A stretch of 64,000 bases of DNA, taken from assembly GCA_022710935.1 (NCBI GenBank), contig JAKLFY010000001.1, forward strand, positions 186,001 to 250,000, written 5' to 3'. Position numbers and translations under genes: made by a program. The notes under the pieces were generated by a model. It saw only the letters and a list, made by a program, of their open reading frames with translations. It was not told where the DNA came from and searched no databases. How positions within the stretch are numbered: position 1 is the first letter of the stretch; the number at the start of each line of letters is the position of its first letter. Origin of the DNA: Verrucomicrobiota bacterium (GTDB lineage: Bacteria; Verrucomicrobiota; Verrucomicrobiia; Limisphaerales; J093). Positions 44,152-53,182 of the stretch are shown here, piece after piece.

Positions 44152-45096
44152 ATGTGGACCATTTGTCGCAAGGAACTGGCTGACCACTTCGGGTCGATCC
44201 GATTCCTGATTCTCTTCTGCCTCATCCTGATGGTGGCGCTGGTGTCCACCTACATGGCCGCCACGCACGTCCGGGAAGCTCTCGACGGCGCCAAGCCGTC
44301 CCAGGTGTTCCTCCTCCTGTTCACCACGCCCGGCAAGTTCTTCTCACTCGTCCAGTTCATCGCGCTCTTCGGACCGCTCCTCGGGATCATCATGGGTTTC
44401 GATGCGATCAACCGGGAGCGACAACACCGGACCCTGGGCAAGCTGGTGTCCCAGCCCATCTACCGCGACGCCATCGTCAACGGCAAGTTTCTCGCCGGCG
44501 TCCTGACCATCAGCGTCGCCCTCCTGAGCATGATGCTCCTGTTGACCGGGCTGGGCCTGATGACAGTCGGCGTCGTCCCTGGCATCGAGGAGATCGGGCG
44601 TCTGGCCATCTATCTCCTGGTCAGCATCGCCTACGTGTCGTTTTGGCTCGGCTTGGCCATCCTCTTCTCGGTCCTGTTCAGGTCGCTGGCGACCTCCGCG
44701 CTCGCGGCCGTGGCGCTTTGGATCTTCTCCGCGTTCTTTGTCGGGTTCCTCGCCGATTTGGCGGCTGACGCCCTCCGGCCCATCCGCAATCCGCGCGATC
44801 CCGAGGAGATCGTCGCCAACCGCCGTTTTGCGGACGCCTCGAGCCTCGCCTCCCCCGCCGTTCTCTATTCGCAGGCCACCTCGACAATCCTCGATCCGTA
44901 CCGACGCACCCGCAGCAACCTGGTCCTGACCGGTCCGATGGAACGGCTCTCGCTCGAACGCTTCGAAAGGCCCCTGCCCCTTGACCAATCCATCCTGGTC
45001 GTCTGGCCCTACCTGACCCTCCTGGCCGCCATGACGCTGGTCTGTTTCGGACTCTCCTACGTCGTCTTTATGCGCCAGGAAATACGGTCCGTCTAG
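44152..45096 (+). CDS. ABC-2 type permease
   Basis: This 314-residue membrane protein has six hydrophobic segments, the first at FLILFCLILMVALVSTYMAA and the last at YLTLLAAMTLVCFGLSYVVF. It has a large outer loop after the first segment and the ABC-2 motif MGFDAINRERQHRTLGKLVSQPI. With the ATPase it forms the transporter. The TAG stop at 45094 belongs to a CTAG-ended repeat element. Confidence 0.93.
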   Translation: MWTICRKELADHFGSIRFLILFCLILMVALVSTYMAATHVREALDGAKPSQVFLLLFTTPGKFFSLVQFIALFGPLLGIIMGFDAINRERQHRTLGKLVSQPIYRDAIVNGKFLAGVLTISVALLSMMLLLTGLGLMTVGVVPGIEEIGRLAIYLLVSIAYVSFWLGLAILFSVLFRSLATSALAAVALWIFSAFFVGFLADLAADALRPIRNPRDPEEIVANRRFADASSLASPAVLYSQATSTILDPYRRTRSNLVLTGPMERLSLERFERPLPLDQSILVVWPYLTLLAAMTLVCFGLSYVVFMRQEIRSV

Positions 45097-45166
45097 CGCG
45101 CATTTCTCACCAACTTCTGAAGCACGCGGAGCCGATGTCATCGAAAGGTGCACTCATCCGCGCTAG
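45093..45166. repeat. CTAG-ended palindromic element, B-type (copy 9)
   Basis: CTAGCGCGCATTTCTCACCA opens the element and CATCCGCGCTAG closes it, with GCGGAGCCGATGTCAT inside. The C-to-G change in the left arm is mirrored in the right arm. The TAG at 45094-45096 is the permease stop codon. Confidence 0.9.
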
Positions 45167-45182
45167 CCACATCAGATTCGTC

Positions 45183-46391
45183 CTACCAGTCTCTCGGGAT
45201 CACCACCAGGCAGACATCCGGATTGCCGCGCTTGTTCGAGGTGAACTCGACGTAGTCCCCCTTGAGATCCCAGCCGGCGTGGGGATGCAGCCCTTTGCTG
45301 CCATACACGCGATGGCCGGTGGTGAGGATGCGCCGCTGGGTGGTCCTGGCACTGAACAGAGCGATGGTCCCATGCCAGTTGTCGGCGACGACCCATTTTC
45401 CGTCGGGGCTGCCGGAGGCGTGCCACCAGTTCGCCTGGGAAAGCTGGATGCCGGGCACACCGGCCACCCATGCGCCCGGCCCGATGATCCGGACTTCACC
45501 CGTCTTGAAGTCGAGCACTTTGACTGTGCCTTCCTCCCGATCCCCTTCGTGGTGGAATCCGCCCACGAACGTCATCTGGTCGTTCACCCACCAGCACTCG
45601 TGGGTGGCGAGTTCGCCGGGCGCCTGATAGAAAGCCGGAATGGGCTGACAGGCTTGGACATTCAAGGTCCAGACGCGGGCGCGATACGGGTCGGGTGGAT
45701 CCAAAGGAGCCCAATCGCCGCCGGTCTCGTAGGTGCGGCTCATCGAGACAACGTCGGGGCGGTGCCGATGGAACTGCAGGTGGTCCGGCTTGAAGCCGAG
45801 TTTGGCCGGGGGGCGCATGGCGCCGCCCGCCAGATCGTAGAATCCGATGAAGTGATCCTCACCAAGCAGGTAGGCGAACGCGAGGAGGGTGCCATCGCAG
45901 TTCTCGTCCAGGGACGATCGCTGCTGTGCCCCCGCCGGAAAATCGACGATCCGGCGCTCGGCGACCCGCACGGCGGTGCCGGATGTGCGGCCGATCTCCA
46001 ATCGCCACTCGCAAATGCCACCCGCCTTGACTGCATAGAGACGGTCGCCCTGCACCGATGCCACGCGACTGCCCAGGGTGGGATCGCCCGGCCGGGTCAG
46101 CCGCACCAGTTCTCCGGTGTCAAGCAGGCAACCCATGACTTCCGATCGGCCAAACCGATCCGAGTTGAACAACAGCAGCCGGTTGTCCCAGAGGAAGCAA
46201 CGCTCGTGAAAATAGAAGTTGCTGTCGCTGCCCGGGTGGGTCGTCACGAAGATGACCTTCACGCCGCTCTGCGGATCAACCTCCACGTTCCGTTCCGATG
46301 GCAGGATGGCGCAGTCCCAGGCGGCAGCGCAAACAGATGGCGCCAACAGCGTGACAGCCAGGATCACCGACGACTGGATTTTGGAAAGCAT
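45183..46391 (-). CDS. Secreted beta-propeller, oligogalacturonate lyase-like (PL22)
   Basis: This 402-residue protein has a signal peptide (MLSKIQSSVILAVTLLAPSVCA) and a strong ribosome-binding site GGAGGAACA just upstream. The mature part is a seven-blade-like propeller resembling PL22 oligogalacturonate lyases: NFYFHERCFLWDNRLLLFNSDR, MGCLLDTGELVRLT, ATHECWWVNDQMTFVGG and DGKWVVADNWHG, with His and metal-type residues retained. It could cleave unsaturated uronide oligomers, but the assignment to PL22 is by pattern only. Confidence 0.65.
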   Translation of the reverse strand: MLSKIQSSVILAVTLLAPSVCAAAWDCAILPSERNVEVDPQSGVKVIFVTTHPGSDSNFYFHERCFLWDNRLLLFNSDRFGRSEVMGCLLDTGELVRLTRPGDPTLGSRVASVQGDRLYAVKAGGICEWRLEIGRTSGTAVRVAERRIVDFPAGAQQRSSLDENCDGTLLAFAYLLGEDHFIGFYDLAGGAMRPPAKLGFKPDHLQFHRHRPDVVSMSRTYETGGDWAPLDPPDPYRARVWTLNVQACQPIPAFYQAPGELATHECWWVNDQMTFVGGFHHEGDREEGTVKVLDFKTGEVRIIGPGAWVAGVPGIQLSQANWWHASGSPDGKWVVADNWHGTIALFSARTTQRRILTTGHRVYGSKGLHPHAGWDLKGDYVEFTSNKRGNPDVCLVVIPRDW

Positions 46392-46567
46392 GTGTTCCTC
46401 CTTTGCCCCGGACCGTCGGTGGCATGGATCATTCTCGGGTGCGTCGGCGTCGAATCGGGGCGCCCAAGGGACCATGCGGACGGGGGGGGCGATGTTCTGG
46501 TTGTTTCCAGCAAAGACGCCACGCTATGGAGCGGATGAGGCATGTCAAGCCTGGCGTCGCACCTGAC

Positions 46568-49363
46568 TCACTCGCGCGCTCGAGGCGCCAGGATCGCAGC
46601 CTCCAGGAACTCGGCGTCGGCATCCGCCAGAATCGCGTCGAGAATGACGGGCAGGTTCGGCGCCTGTTCCACGTAGGCGCGGATGCTCCTGACCGTCGCC
46701 GGATCGGCTTGATGGACAGGCGCGTGGGCGTCCCAGAGTTGGCCGGCGATGTCGAATCGCGGCGCCGCTGCGAGCCAGAATCCCCCCTTTGTGCGCAGGA
46801 CGGACTCGATGTCATCGGGTTTGGCATTGCCGGCAGCCAGGAGAGCGGTGCTCGGGGCCAAACGCAGGTTGGCGGCCCCAACACGTTCCAGGAGACTGGA
46901 GGCTTCGGTCAGGCTCCAGGGAGGTTTGCCAAAAGCCTGGCGCAGGTGGAGCGTGATGCCCTTGGCCGCCGCATCTGCCGCGAGGCGCCGGAGCGTCGCT
47001 TCGAACGCTGCCGCCGTCTGTTCCGCGGTGAAGTTGTTCTCCGGGTAGCGGTGCAGGGAGAACAGCAAGTCCCTGGCGTCCAGAATGCACATCTTGCCCA
47101 GAACATCCGAGATGGCTGTCATGCTGGCGGTGTAGTCGTCCCCCAGGTTGTCGATCAGCCGCAGGTCCGGATAGAGGTTCAGGCTCGAACTGATGTCCAC
47201 CACCACCCGCAGTCCCTGCCGCCGAATCCAGCCGGCCTCGGCCTTGAGGGAGGCAGCCTCGCGGGTGCTCAAATACCGCCAATCGACCACGACGCCGTCC
47301 CAGTGCTCGAAAAAAGTCGGACGCGCCAGAAGCGCTTCCTTGATCGATCGCGGCTGGCGGAGCGTGAGAAATCGCCCCCGAGCGCGCGGCGGCGGCGGGT
47401 TATGGGCGATCTCGTCGACCCCGGTTTCGGCGACGCGGACGGCGAAGATCCGCACGTCACCCCCGGCGATGGTGGTGGCCGCATTGCGGCCAAGCGCATT
47501 GGTGTTAACCGCTTCGGGGGTGTAGCCGACGGCCTCGAACTCGGAACAGTCGAGAGGAAGCTCCCGCATCTCGATGATCTCGCCGCAGAGGGACCGAATC
47601 GTCAGCGGCAATTCGTTCCAGGTGTTGTTCAGAACGCCCAGGGTGTATTGGCCGGCACCCTGACGACAGGTGATCAAAGCCAACCGGGGATCGGCATCAA
47701 ACAGACGTTGACTGCGCAACAACGCGTCGAGGCTCTCGCGCGCAAGCGGCGTGAGCGGATATGGCGAGATGAGCGGCTGGTCGACCGCGCTGCGGGGCTT
47801 CCCGACGGGCGAGCCGGCCACGCGTTCGTGCACCGGGATCGAGAGGAGCCGGCCACCCTGCCGCACGTAGGCATCGAGCTTCCGCCGGACCTCGGCATCT
47901 TGCGTCGTGCCAGCCCAAATGAGCGCGGGGTACCGTTCGAGCAGCCAGAGCGGGGCGTCGCTCAGGAGACAATCGGCGATGTCGCCGTAGGGGGTGGCGG
48001 TCAGGAACCCCGTTTCATCGCGACAATAGGAAGCGTCGGCGTAGCCGGGGTAGAGGAGGTTGAGCACGCCGTCGACGAAATAGTCTTGCGGTTCATAGGG
48101 CAGATTGCCCCAGACGCGGTAGAGCCTGTCGGTGTAGAGATGACGCGGAAAAGACCAGCCGGAATGGAAGTCGAGGAGGATGGCGACGGGCGTGTGCATG
48201 ACACCGGGCTGGCCATGCTCTCGAACCCAACGCTGGGCGGACTGCTGGATGCGGCCGATCGGGGAAAGACGCTCGCCGTCGAACCAACCGTTTTCGAAGC
48301 CCACGGCCACACTGTTGTAGTGGATGTGCGAGTAGAGCAGGCGTTTGAGCAGGCTCAGACTCGTGCCCTTGGTGGGGCCGTGCTCGTAGCCGTCGCTGCG
48401 ACCGGACGCCCCGTAGGTCTTGAATCCCCAGCGATTGAAGATCGAGGCATTGCCAAACCACGGAACGCCGTATTGCTTGCCGGCGCCGCGGATGAAGGCG
48501 TAGTAGACCTGGCTGTTGGGCAAGGCCTGGGCCGTCTCCGCCCCGATCAGCGTGTAGGTCCCCTCCTTCAGGAAGTAATGGCCGAAATTCAACGACACGA
48601 GCGTGGCGTGCCGATGGCCGAGATCGTCGCCCATCCGCTCGAAATGCCGCTGGAACTGGCAGTACTGCTCGAACCGGCTCCCGGATGCCGGCGTCATCTG
48701 CGCAGCGTAGCCGCCAATGTAGCGGCCATCCTGTTCCCCGATGTCAGTCCCCAGCCAGCGGTCAGCGAGGATGGATTCGAAGATGGCGAAAGCCGACGGC
48801 GGAGGCCTGAACTGCTGCCAATAGCCGCCCGGCCCCGAGCCGGGCACGTAGCCCCAGATGTCGAACAGGTAGAGCCCCCGTGCCTTCAGTTCATTGGCGA
48901 ACTCGGTGAGGTTCGTGGCAAACAGGATCGGGTAAGACGGCCACACAACATTCCCCAGTTCATGCGTTCGTGTGAACTTCTCGAGTTCCTCTCTGAACCC
49001 GACAATCCGATCGTTCTCGACACTGAAGCCGCGCAACGCCGTGAACTGAGTGCGCTGCTCGAAGGTCCCCCAGTCCGGCGGGCGGATCGCCCGCCGCTCG
49101 TAGTCCGGATGCTCGGACGGGGCCAGAAGGTGCGAGTAGACGCGGTGCGGGTCGGCGGCGGCTTGCGGATCGGACGGAGGCCAGAAGAGAAGAATGAAGG
49201 CGAAGACCCATCCCAGCCGGGAGGTCCAAGAGACCCATCGGCTTCGCACACGGAGTGTGGCAGGGTCAGGGCCATTCGGACCGCCGGCCGACCGGCGCCT
49301 CCGGTTGACTGCGGAGAATCGGTCAGCCTGGCGGACGCGGGGATGTCTCAGTGTGTGCATCAT
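46568..49363 (-). CDS. Large secreted two-barrel protein, possible glycosidase
   Basis: I do not recognise the family with certainty. This protein of about 931 residues has a signal/anchor segment (LGWVFAFILLFWPPSDPQAA). A domain of ~550 residues follows with TIM-barrel glycosidase-like features (NVVWPSYPILFATNLTEF, GLYLFDIWGYVPGSG, FGHYFLKEGTYTLIGAETAQ, SVAVGFENGWFDGERLSPIG), then an Ig-like region. A C-terminal ~270 residues looks like a xylose isomerase-like barrel (LRVVVDISSSLNLYPDLRLID, GITLHLRQAFGKPPW, GGFWLAAAPRFDI). GH-type hydrolase of a sulfated or uronic glycan is a guess from context (PL22-like neighbour). Confidence 0.6.
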   Translation of the reverse strand: MMHTLRHPRVRQADRFSAVNRRRRSAGGPNGPDPATLRVRSRWVSWTSRLGWVFAFILLFWPPSDPQAAADPHRVYSHLLAPSEHPDYERRAIRPPDWGTFEQRTQFTALRGFSVENDRIVGFREELEKFTRTHELGNVVWPSYPILFATNLTEFANELKARGLYLFDIWGYVPGSGPGGYWQQFRPPPSAFAIFESILADRWLGTDIGEQDGRYIGGYAAQMTPASGSRFEQYCQFQRHFERMGDDLGHRHATLVSLNFGHYFLKEGTYTLIGAETAQALPNSQVYYAFIRGAGKQYGVPWFGNASIFNRWGFKTYGASGRSDGYEHGPTKGTSLSLLKRLLYSHIHYNSVAVGFENGWFDGERLSPIGRIQQSAQRWVREHGQPGVMHTPVAILLDFHSGWSFPRHLYTDRLYRVWGNLPYEPQDYFVDGVLNLLYPGYADASYCRDETGFLTATPYGDIADCLLSDAPLWLLERYPALIWAGTTQDAEVRRKLDAYVRQGGRLLSIPVHERVAGSPVGKPRSAVDQPLISPYPLTPLARESLDALLRSQRLFDADPRLALITCRQGAGQYTLGVLNNTWNELPLTIRSLCGEIIEMRELPLDCSEFEAVGYTPEAVNTNALGRNAATTIAGGDVRIFAVRVAETGVDEIAHNPPPPRARGRFLTLRQPRSIKEALLARPTFFEHWDGVVVDWRYLSTREAASLKAEAGWIRRQGLRVVVDISSSLNLYPDLRLIDNLGDDYTASMTAISDVLGKMCILDARDLLFSLHRYPENNFTAEQTAAAFEATLRRLAADAAAKGITLHLRQAFGKPPWSLTEASSLLERVGAANLRLAPSTALLAAGNAKPDDIESVLRTKGGFWLAAAPRFDIAGQLWDAHAPVHQADPATVRSIRAYVEQAPNLPVILDAILADADAEFLEAAILAPRARE

Positions 49364-49510
49364 GACTTGGTCCGGATATGAGTCTGCATTTGACTGGCCT
49401 GCATCCTCACCCGGCACCCCGGGATTTCTCGTCATGTTCGGAGCGCCGTGCGCCGACATGATCCCCAATCACGCGGGACCGGACAAAGGACGCGTCCAAC
49501 CCGAACGCGC

Positions 49511-50896
49511 TCAATACTCGCGCGTTTTGTTCTGGCCGGGCGCCGGGACGGGATACCTGCCCTCGGCATCAGCCTGCAGCGGCGCGGGCGAGTCCATGGT
49601 GAAGGCGTCCACGGAAGGCGCGAATTCGTGCTCGCAGTTGAGCATATCGTCGTAGGTGACGATCTGGCCGGTGTGGGCCGCCATGCGCCCCATCGAGGTC
49701 ACAAGGCTGGCGATCGCGCCCCGCTGGGTTTCGTTATAGGGCGTGTCCTGCCGGATGGCCTCGATGAGATCGTCCCATTCCAACTGGTACGGGCTGGGCT
49801 CGGGCTGCGGAAAGGCCCAGGTCATGTCGGCGCGGGTGAAGTTCTGGCCCTTGAACAGGCGCACCCGCCCGGGCGAGTGGGACGACGTCGAAATGATGGC
49901 GGATCCTTTCGTGCCGTGTCCGTAGCTGGCGAACTCGCTGTGACAGCCGGCCTGGCTGCGCCCGATGTAGAAGAACTTCGTCCCGTCGGCAAACGTGTAC
50001 TCGACTGAGTAGTTGTCGAAATTCTGGTCGACCGAATTGCCCCGAAAATGCCGTCCGCCGCTTCCATGCGCCTGGATCGGCCAGCCGTTTTTCATCCAGC
50101 AGCATTCGTCGATCTGGTGGATGTTGAAGTCGCTGAACAACCCTCCGCTGGCCCAGAGAAAGGCGTGGAAGCGCTGGATCTGGTAGAGCAATTCGCTGCG
50201 GTCGGCCGGGCGCGGCCCAGCCGTGCCGGCGGCGCCGCCCATCCGGTAGGCGCGCAGCAGCATGAGGTCGCCGATCTCGCCCTGCAGGATGCGGTCATGG
50301 AGTTCCTGACGGCCTTTGCAGTGGCGCACCATGAGCCCGACGCCCACCTTGAGCTTCTTGCGGTCGGCCTCCTCGGCCAAAGCCAGCATTTTGCGTGTGG
50401 TGGGACCGTCCACGGTGACCGGTTTCTCCATGAACACGTTCAGCCCCTTGGCGATGGCATAAGTGAAATGAACCCAACGGAACGCAGGCGGCGTGGCGAA
50501 TATGGCTACATCGCCCGCCTTGAGACAGTCCATCGCCTGGCGATAACCGTCGAATCCGATGAACCTGCGCTCGGCGGGGACATCGACGCGGTCTCCGAAC
50601 TTCTTCTTCAGGCTTGCGTAACTGCCGTCGAGTTTTCTCGCAAACACATCGGACATCGCGACCAGCTTGATGGGACCGCTCTTGGTCGACAACGCGTTGT
50701 CCGCCGCCCCCGTTCCCCGCCCCCCGCAGCCGATGAGGGCGACTTGGATCAGGTCGCTGCCGGCGGCGTGCACGCGCGGCAGGGCGACCCCGGCAAGGGC
50801 CGACGCGGCGGCCAGACGCCCCGTCCTCTGGATGAAGACGCGACGCGAGGTGAGGTGTGTGTCGGGGGACAGGGGCGCTGGAGCGTGTGTGTTCAT
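49511..50896 (-). CDS. Tat-exported Gfo/Idh/MocA-family oxidoreductase
   Basis: This 461-residue protein starts at 50896. The Tat signal is LTSRRVFIQRTGRLAAASALAGVA. NAD-binding motif VALIGCGGRGTGAADNAL, VAIFATPPAFRWVHFTYAI, the catalytic motif NVFMEKPVTVDGP (E-K-P) and LFSDFNIHQIDECCWM (His/Asp) are all present. It belongs to the large exported set in this phylum, as does the protein at 31320, but the two are not close copies. Confidence 0.9.
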   Translation of the reverse strand: MNTHAPAPLSPDTHLTSRRVFIQRTGRLAAASALAGVALPRVHAAGSDLIQVALIGCGGRGTGAADNALSTKSGPIKLVAMSDVFARKLDGSYASLKKKFGDRVDVPAERRFIGFDGYRQAMDCLKAGDVAIFATPPAFRWVHFTYAIAKGLNVFMEKPVTVDGPTTRKMLALAEEADRKKLKVGVGLMVRHCKGRQELHDRILQGEIGDLMLLRAYRMGGAAGTAGPRPADRSELLYQIQRFHAFLWASGGLFSDFNIHQIDECCWMKNGWPIQAHGSGGRHFRGNSVDQNFDNYSVEYTFADGTKFFYIGRSQAGCHSEFASYGHGTKGSAIISTSSHSPGRVRLFKGQNFTRADMTWAFPQPEPSPYQLEWDDLIEAIRQDTPYNETQRGAIASLVTSMGRMAAHTGQIVTYDDMLNCEHEFAPSVDAFTMDSPAPLQADAEGRYPVPAPGQNKTREY

Positions 50897-51012
50897 AAGC
50901 GTGTGTCTGGGTTGCAGTTTTGGAAATGGCACGACGCGCAGAACCGTATGTCGAGAGAAATCTCAGCCAAGAGACCGCGACCGGTGCATCTGGTTGCAGT
51001 CGGTGTTCTGTC

Positions 51013-51050
51013 CTCATTCTCCCTTTTCCATTCTCCCTTTTCCCCTCTAC
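51013..51050 (+). repeat. Pyrimidine-rich TTCTCCCTTTTCC tract before ubiD
   Basis: CATTCTCCCTTTTCCATTCT is repeated once more (CCCTTTTCCCC) right before the ubiD start. It belongs to the same loose family as the tract inside ubiD. Confidence 0.7.
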
Positions 51051-51062
51051 CCTGCCCGCGCT

Positions 51063-52733
51063 ATGGCATTCGATTCCTTTCGTGACTGGGTGACCGCGCT
51101 CGACCGGGCAGGCGAGCTGACTCGGATCTCCACACCCCTGGCCACCGAGCTCGAAATCACCGAGTTGGCCAATCGCGAGATGAAAGCGCCGGGCGGCGGC
51201 AAAGCCCTGCTCATCGAACACCCGACCGTCAACGGCCAAACCAGTCCATTTCCCGTCGCCATCAACACGCTGGGCTCATGGACGCGGCTGGCGCTGAGCC
51301 TGGGCGCCCGGTCCGTCGACGACGTTGCAGCCGAGTTGGCCTCGCTCATGAAGGCCAAGCCACCCGCCGGTTTCCGGGACGCCCTGAAACTGCTCGGCAC
51401 TGCGCTCGAACTGCGCCACGCCAAACCCAAAACCGTCAAGGACGGCCCGTGCAAGGAAGTCATCCACCGATTCGAAGCCCCTCCACGACGCGACCAGCCC
51501 TGGCCACCGGCGCCGCCGATCCCAGATCTCAAACTGCAAAGCCCAAGCCCAACCGGCCCATCCCGCGCCGAGGCCGAACGGGGCCCCGCCCCGCCCCATC
51601 CGCCATCTCCCATCTCCGATCTCCGATCTCCGATCTCCCGTCTCCCATCCCCCATCTCCCACCCCCCCACGCTCCTGGACATGCCCATCCTCAAGTGCTG
51701 GCCTCTGGATGGCGGACGCTTCATCACCCTGCCCTGCGTGGTCACCCGAGATCCCGTCACGGGCGAGCGAAACGTCGGCATGTACCGGATCCAGGTCTAT
51801 GACGACCGCACGACCGGTCTGCATTGGCAACTTCACAAGGTCGGCGCGCGACACGGACGCCACTATTTCGAGACGGGGGCGCGCATGCCGGTGAGCGTCT
51901 TTCTCGGCGGCGATCCGATGCTCACGTTTGCCGCGACGGCGCCTTTGCCCGACGGTCTGGACGAGTATCTTCTGGCCGGGTATTTGCGAAAGAGGTCGGT
52001 CGAGCTGGTGAAGTGCGAGACCAACGACCTCGAAGTGCCCGCGCACGCCGATTTCGTCATCGAGGGCTATGTCGATCCGATCGAACCGCTGCGCGAGGAA
52101 GGCCCCTTCGGCGATCATACAGGCTTCTACACCCTCCCCGAGCCCTATCCCGTCTTCCATGTCACCGCCGTCACGCACAGAAAGGACGCCGTCTACCCCG
52201 CCACCATCGTCGGCATCCCGCCCATGGAGGACTTCTACATCGGCGCGGCGTCGGTCAAGCTGTTCCTGCCCGTCTTCAAAATGAACTTTCCCGAGATCGC
52301 GGACATCGCGCTGCCGCCGGAGGGCGTATTCCACAATCTGGTGTTCGTCAGCATCAGGAAGACCTACCCGATGCAGGCCTACAAAATCATGCACGGCCTC
52401 TGGGGCATGGGACAGATGATGTTCACGAAGTACATCGTCGTCGTGGATCACGACGTCGACGTCCACAACACCAGCGACGTCCTCTTCCGCCTCTGCGCCA
52501 ACACCGATCCACAACGGGACGCCATCATCACCCGGGGGCCGGCGGACGTGCTCGACCACGCCACGCCCGAGATCGGGATCGGGACGAAAATGGGAATCGA
52601 CGCCACACGCAAGCTGCCCGGCGAAGGCTTCAAACGCCCCTGGCCGCCCCTCATCGCAATGGACGCCGCGGTTGAAGCCAGGGTGGATGCGCTCTTCACA
52701 GCGCGGGGCATCACGCGAAGGAAAAACCAATGA
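51063..52733 (+). CDS. ubiD: UbiD-family decarboxylase with an inserted linker
   Basis: This 556-residue protein of the prenylated-FMN-dependent decarboxylase family reversibly decarboxylates aromatic or unsaturated acids. Family motifs: FDSFRDWVTALDRAGELTRI, MPILKCWPLDGGRFITLPCVVTRD (prFMN-binding loop region), IQVYDDRTTGLHWQLHK, PLREEGPFGDHTGFYTLPEP (catalytic E-x-x-x-G-P-F-G-D-x-T/H-G) and PMQAYKIMHGLWGMGQMM. Residues ~139-203 are an extra low-complexity linker (DLKLQSPSPT...PISDLRSPISRLPSPIS) derived from a tandem tract. The frame stays open, so it may be functional. No ubiX partner is seen. The ATGA overlap couples it to rhaM. Confidence 0.9.
   Translation: MAFDSFRDWVTALDRAGELTRISTPLATELEITELANREMKAPGGGKALLIEHPTVNGQTSPFPVAINTLGSWTRLALSLGARSVDDVAAELASLMKAKPPAGFRDALKLLGTALELRHAKPKTVKDGPCKEVIHRFEAPPRRDQPWPPAPPIPDLKLQSPSPTGPSRAEAERGPAPPHPPSPISDLRSPISRLPSPISHPPTLLDMPILKCWPLDGGRFITLPCVVTRDPVTGERNVGMYRIQVYDDRTTGLHWQLHKVGARHGRHYFETGARMPVSVFLGGDPMLTFAATAPLPDGLDEYLLAGYLRKRSVELVKCETNDLEVPAHADFVIEGYVDPIEPLREEGPFGDHTGFYTLPEPYPVFHVTAVTHRKDAVYPATIVGIPPMEDFYIGAASVKLFLPVFKMNFPEIADIALPPEGVFHNLVFVSIRKTYPMQAYKIMHGLWGMGQMMFTKYIVVVDHDVDVHNTSDVLFRLCANTDPQRDAIITRGPADVLDHATPEIGIGTKMGIDATRKLPGEGFKRPWPPLIAMDAAVEARVDALFTARGITRRKNQ
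51604..51662 (+). repeat. ATCTCCGATCTCC tandem tract inside ubiD
   Basis: CATCTCCGATCTCCGATCTC and related copies, about 12-14 bp each, are in frame within ubiD and encode the SPISDLRSPISRLPSPIS linker. They recall the ATCTCAAATCTC tracts in the cas remnant. Confidence 0.82.
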
Positions 52734-53068
52734 AACGCTATGGCATGGTTCTGGGGCTCAGGCCCGAGAAAGTGGACGAATACAAGAAGTTGCACGCCGC
52801 CGTCTGGCCCGACGTGCTCAGGATGATCGCGGATTGCCACATCCGAAACTACTCGATCTACCTGCGACGACTCGACGACGGACAGCACTATCTGTTCAGC
52901 TACTTCGAGTACACGGGCGACGACTTTGCGGCGGACATGGCGAAGATGGCGGCGGATTCGACGACCCAGCGATGGTGGTCTTTTTGCGAGCCCTGCCAGA
53001 AACCGCTCGCCGATCGCGCCCCCGGCGAATGGTGGTCAGCGATGGAGGAAGTCTTTCACACAGACTAG
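52730..53068 (+). CDS. rhaM: L-rhamnose mutarotase
   Basis: This 112-residue protein of the RhaM family interconverts alpha and beta anomers of L-rhamnose in the cytoplasm. Motifs: RYGMVLGLRPEKVDEYKKLHAAVWPDVL (catalytic His22), NYSIYLRRLDDGQHYLFSYFEY, STTQRWWSFCEPCQ (Trp pair) and WSAMEEVFHTD. The ATG overlaps the ubiD stop (ATGA), so they are coupled. The TAG stop at 53066 opens a repeat element. It fits with the rhamnosidase at 5494. Confidence 0.93.
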   Translation: MKRYGMVLGLRPEKVDEYKKLHAAVWPDVLRMIADCHIRNYSIYLRRLDDGQHYLFSYFEYTGDDFAADMAKMAADSTTQRWWSFCEPCQKPLADRAPGEWWSAMEEVFHTD

Positions 53069-53137
53069 CCTGCATTTCTGACCACTATTTGCCAGCGCGA
53101 AGCCGAAACCTCAACCATGCGGACCGCTGCGGGCTAG
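53065..53137. repeat. CTAG-ended palindromic element, B-type (copy 10)
   Basis: CTAGCCTGCATTTCTGACCA opens it and GCTGCGGGCTAG closes it, with GCGCGAAGCCGAAACCTCAA inside. It matches the copy at 5486-5556. The left CTAG holds the rhaM stop and the right CTAG is shared with an A-type element. Confidence 0.9.
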
Positions 53138-53182
53138 CCCGGAAATGAGACCGCGCGAAGCCTTCTGATATATCCGGGCTGG
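53134..53182. repeat. CTAG-ended palindromic element, A-type (copy 2)
   Basis: CTAGCCCGGAAAT at one end and ATATCCGGGCTGG at the other, 49 bp in all. It shares CTAG with the preceding B-type element, the reverse of the order seen at 16494-16610. Confidence 0.85.

Noticed and set aside
51477-51671. Frameshift or pseudogene call for ubiD
   Set aside because: The low-complexity insert stays in frame and all catalytic motifs follow intact, so I keep it as a coding gene.
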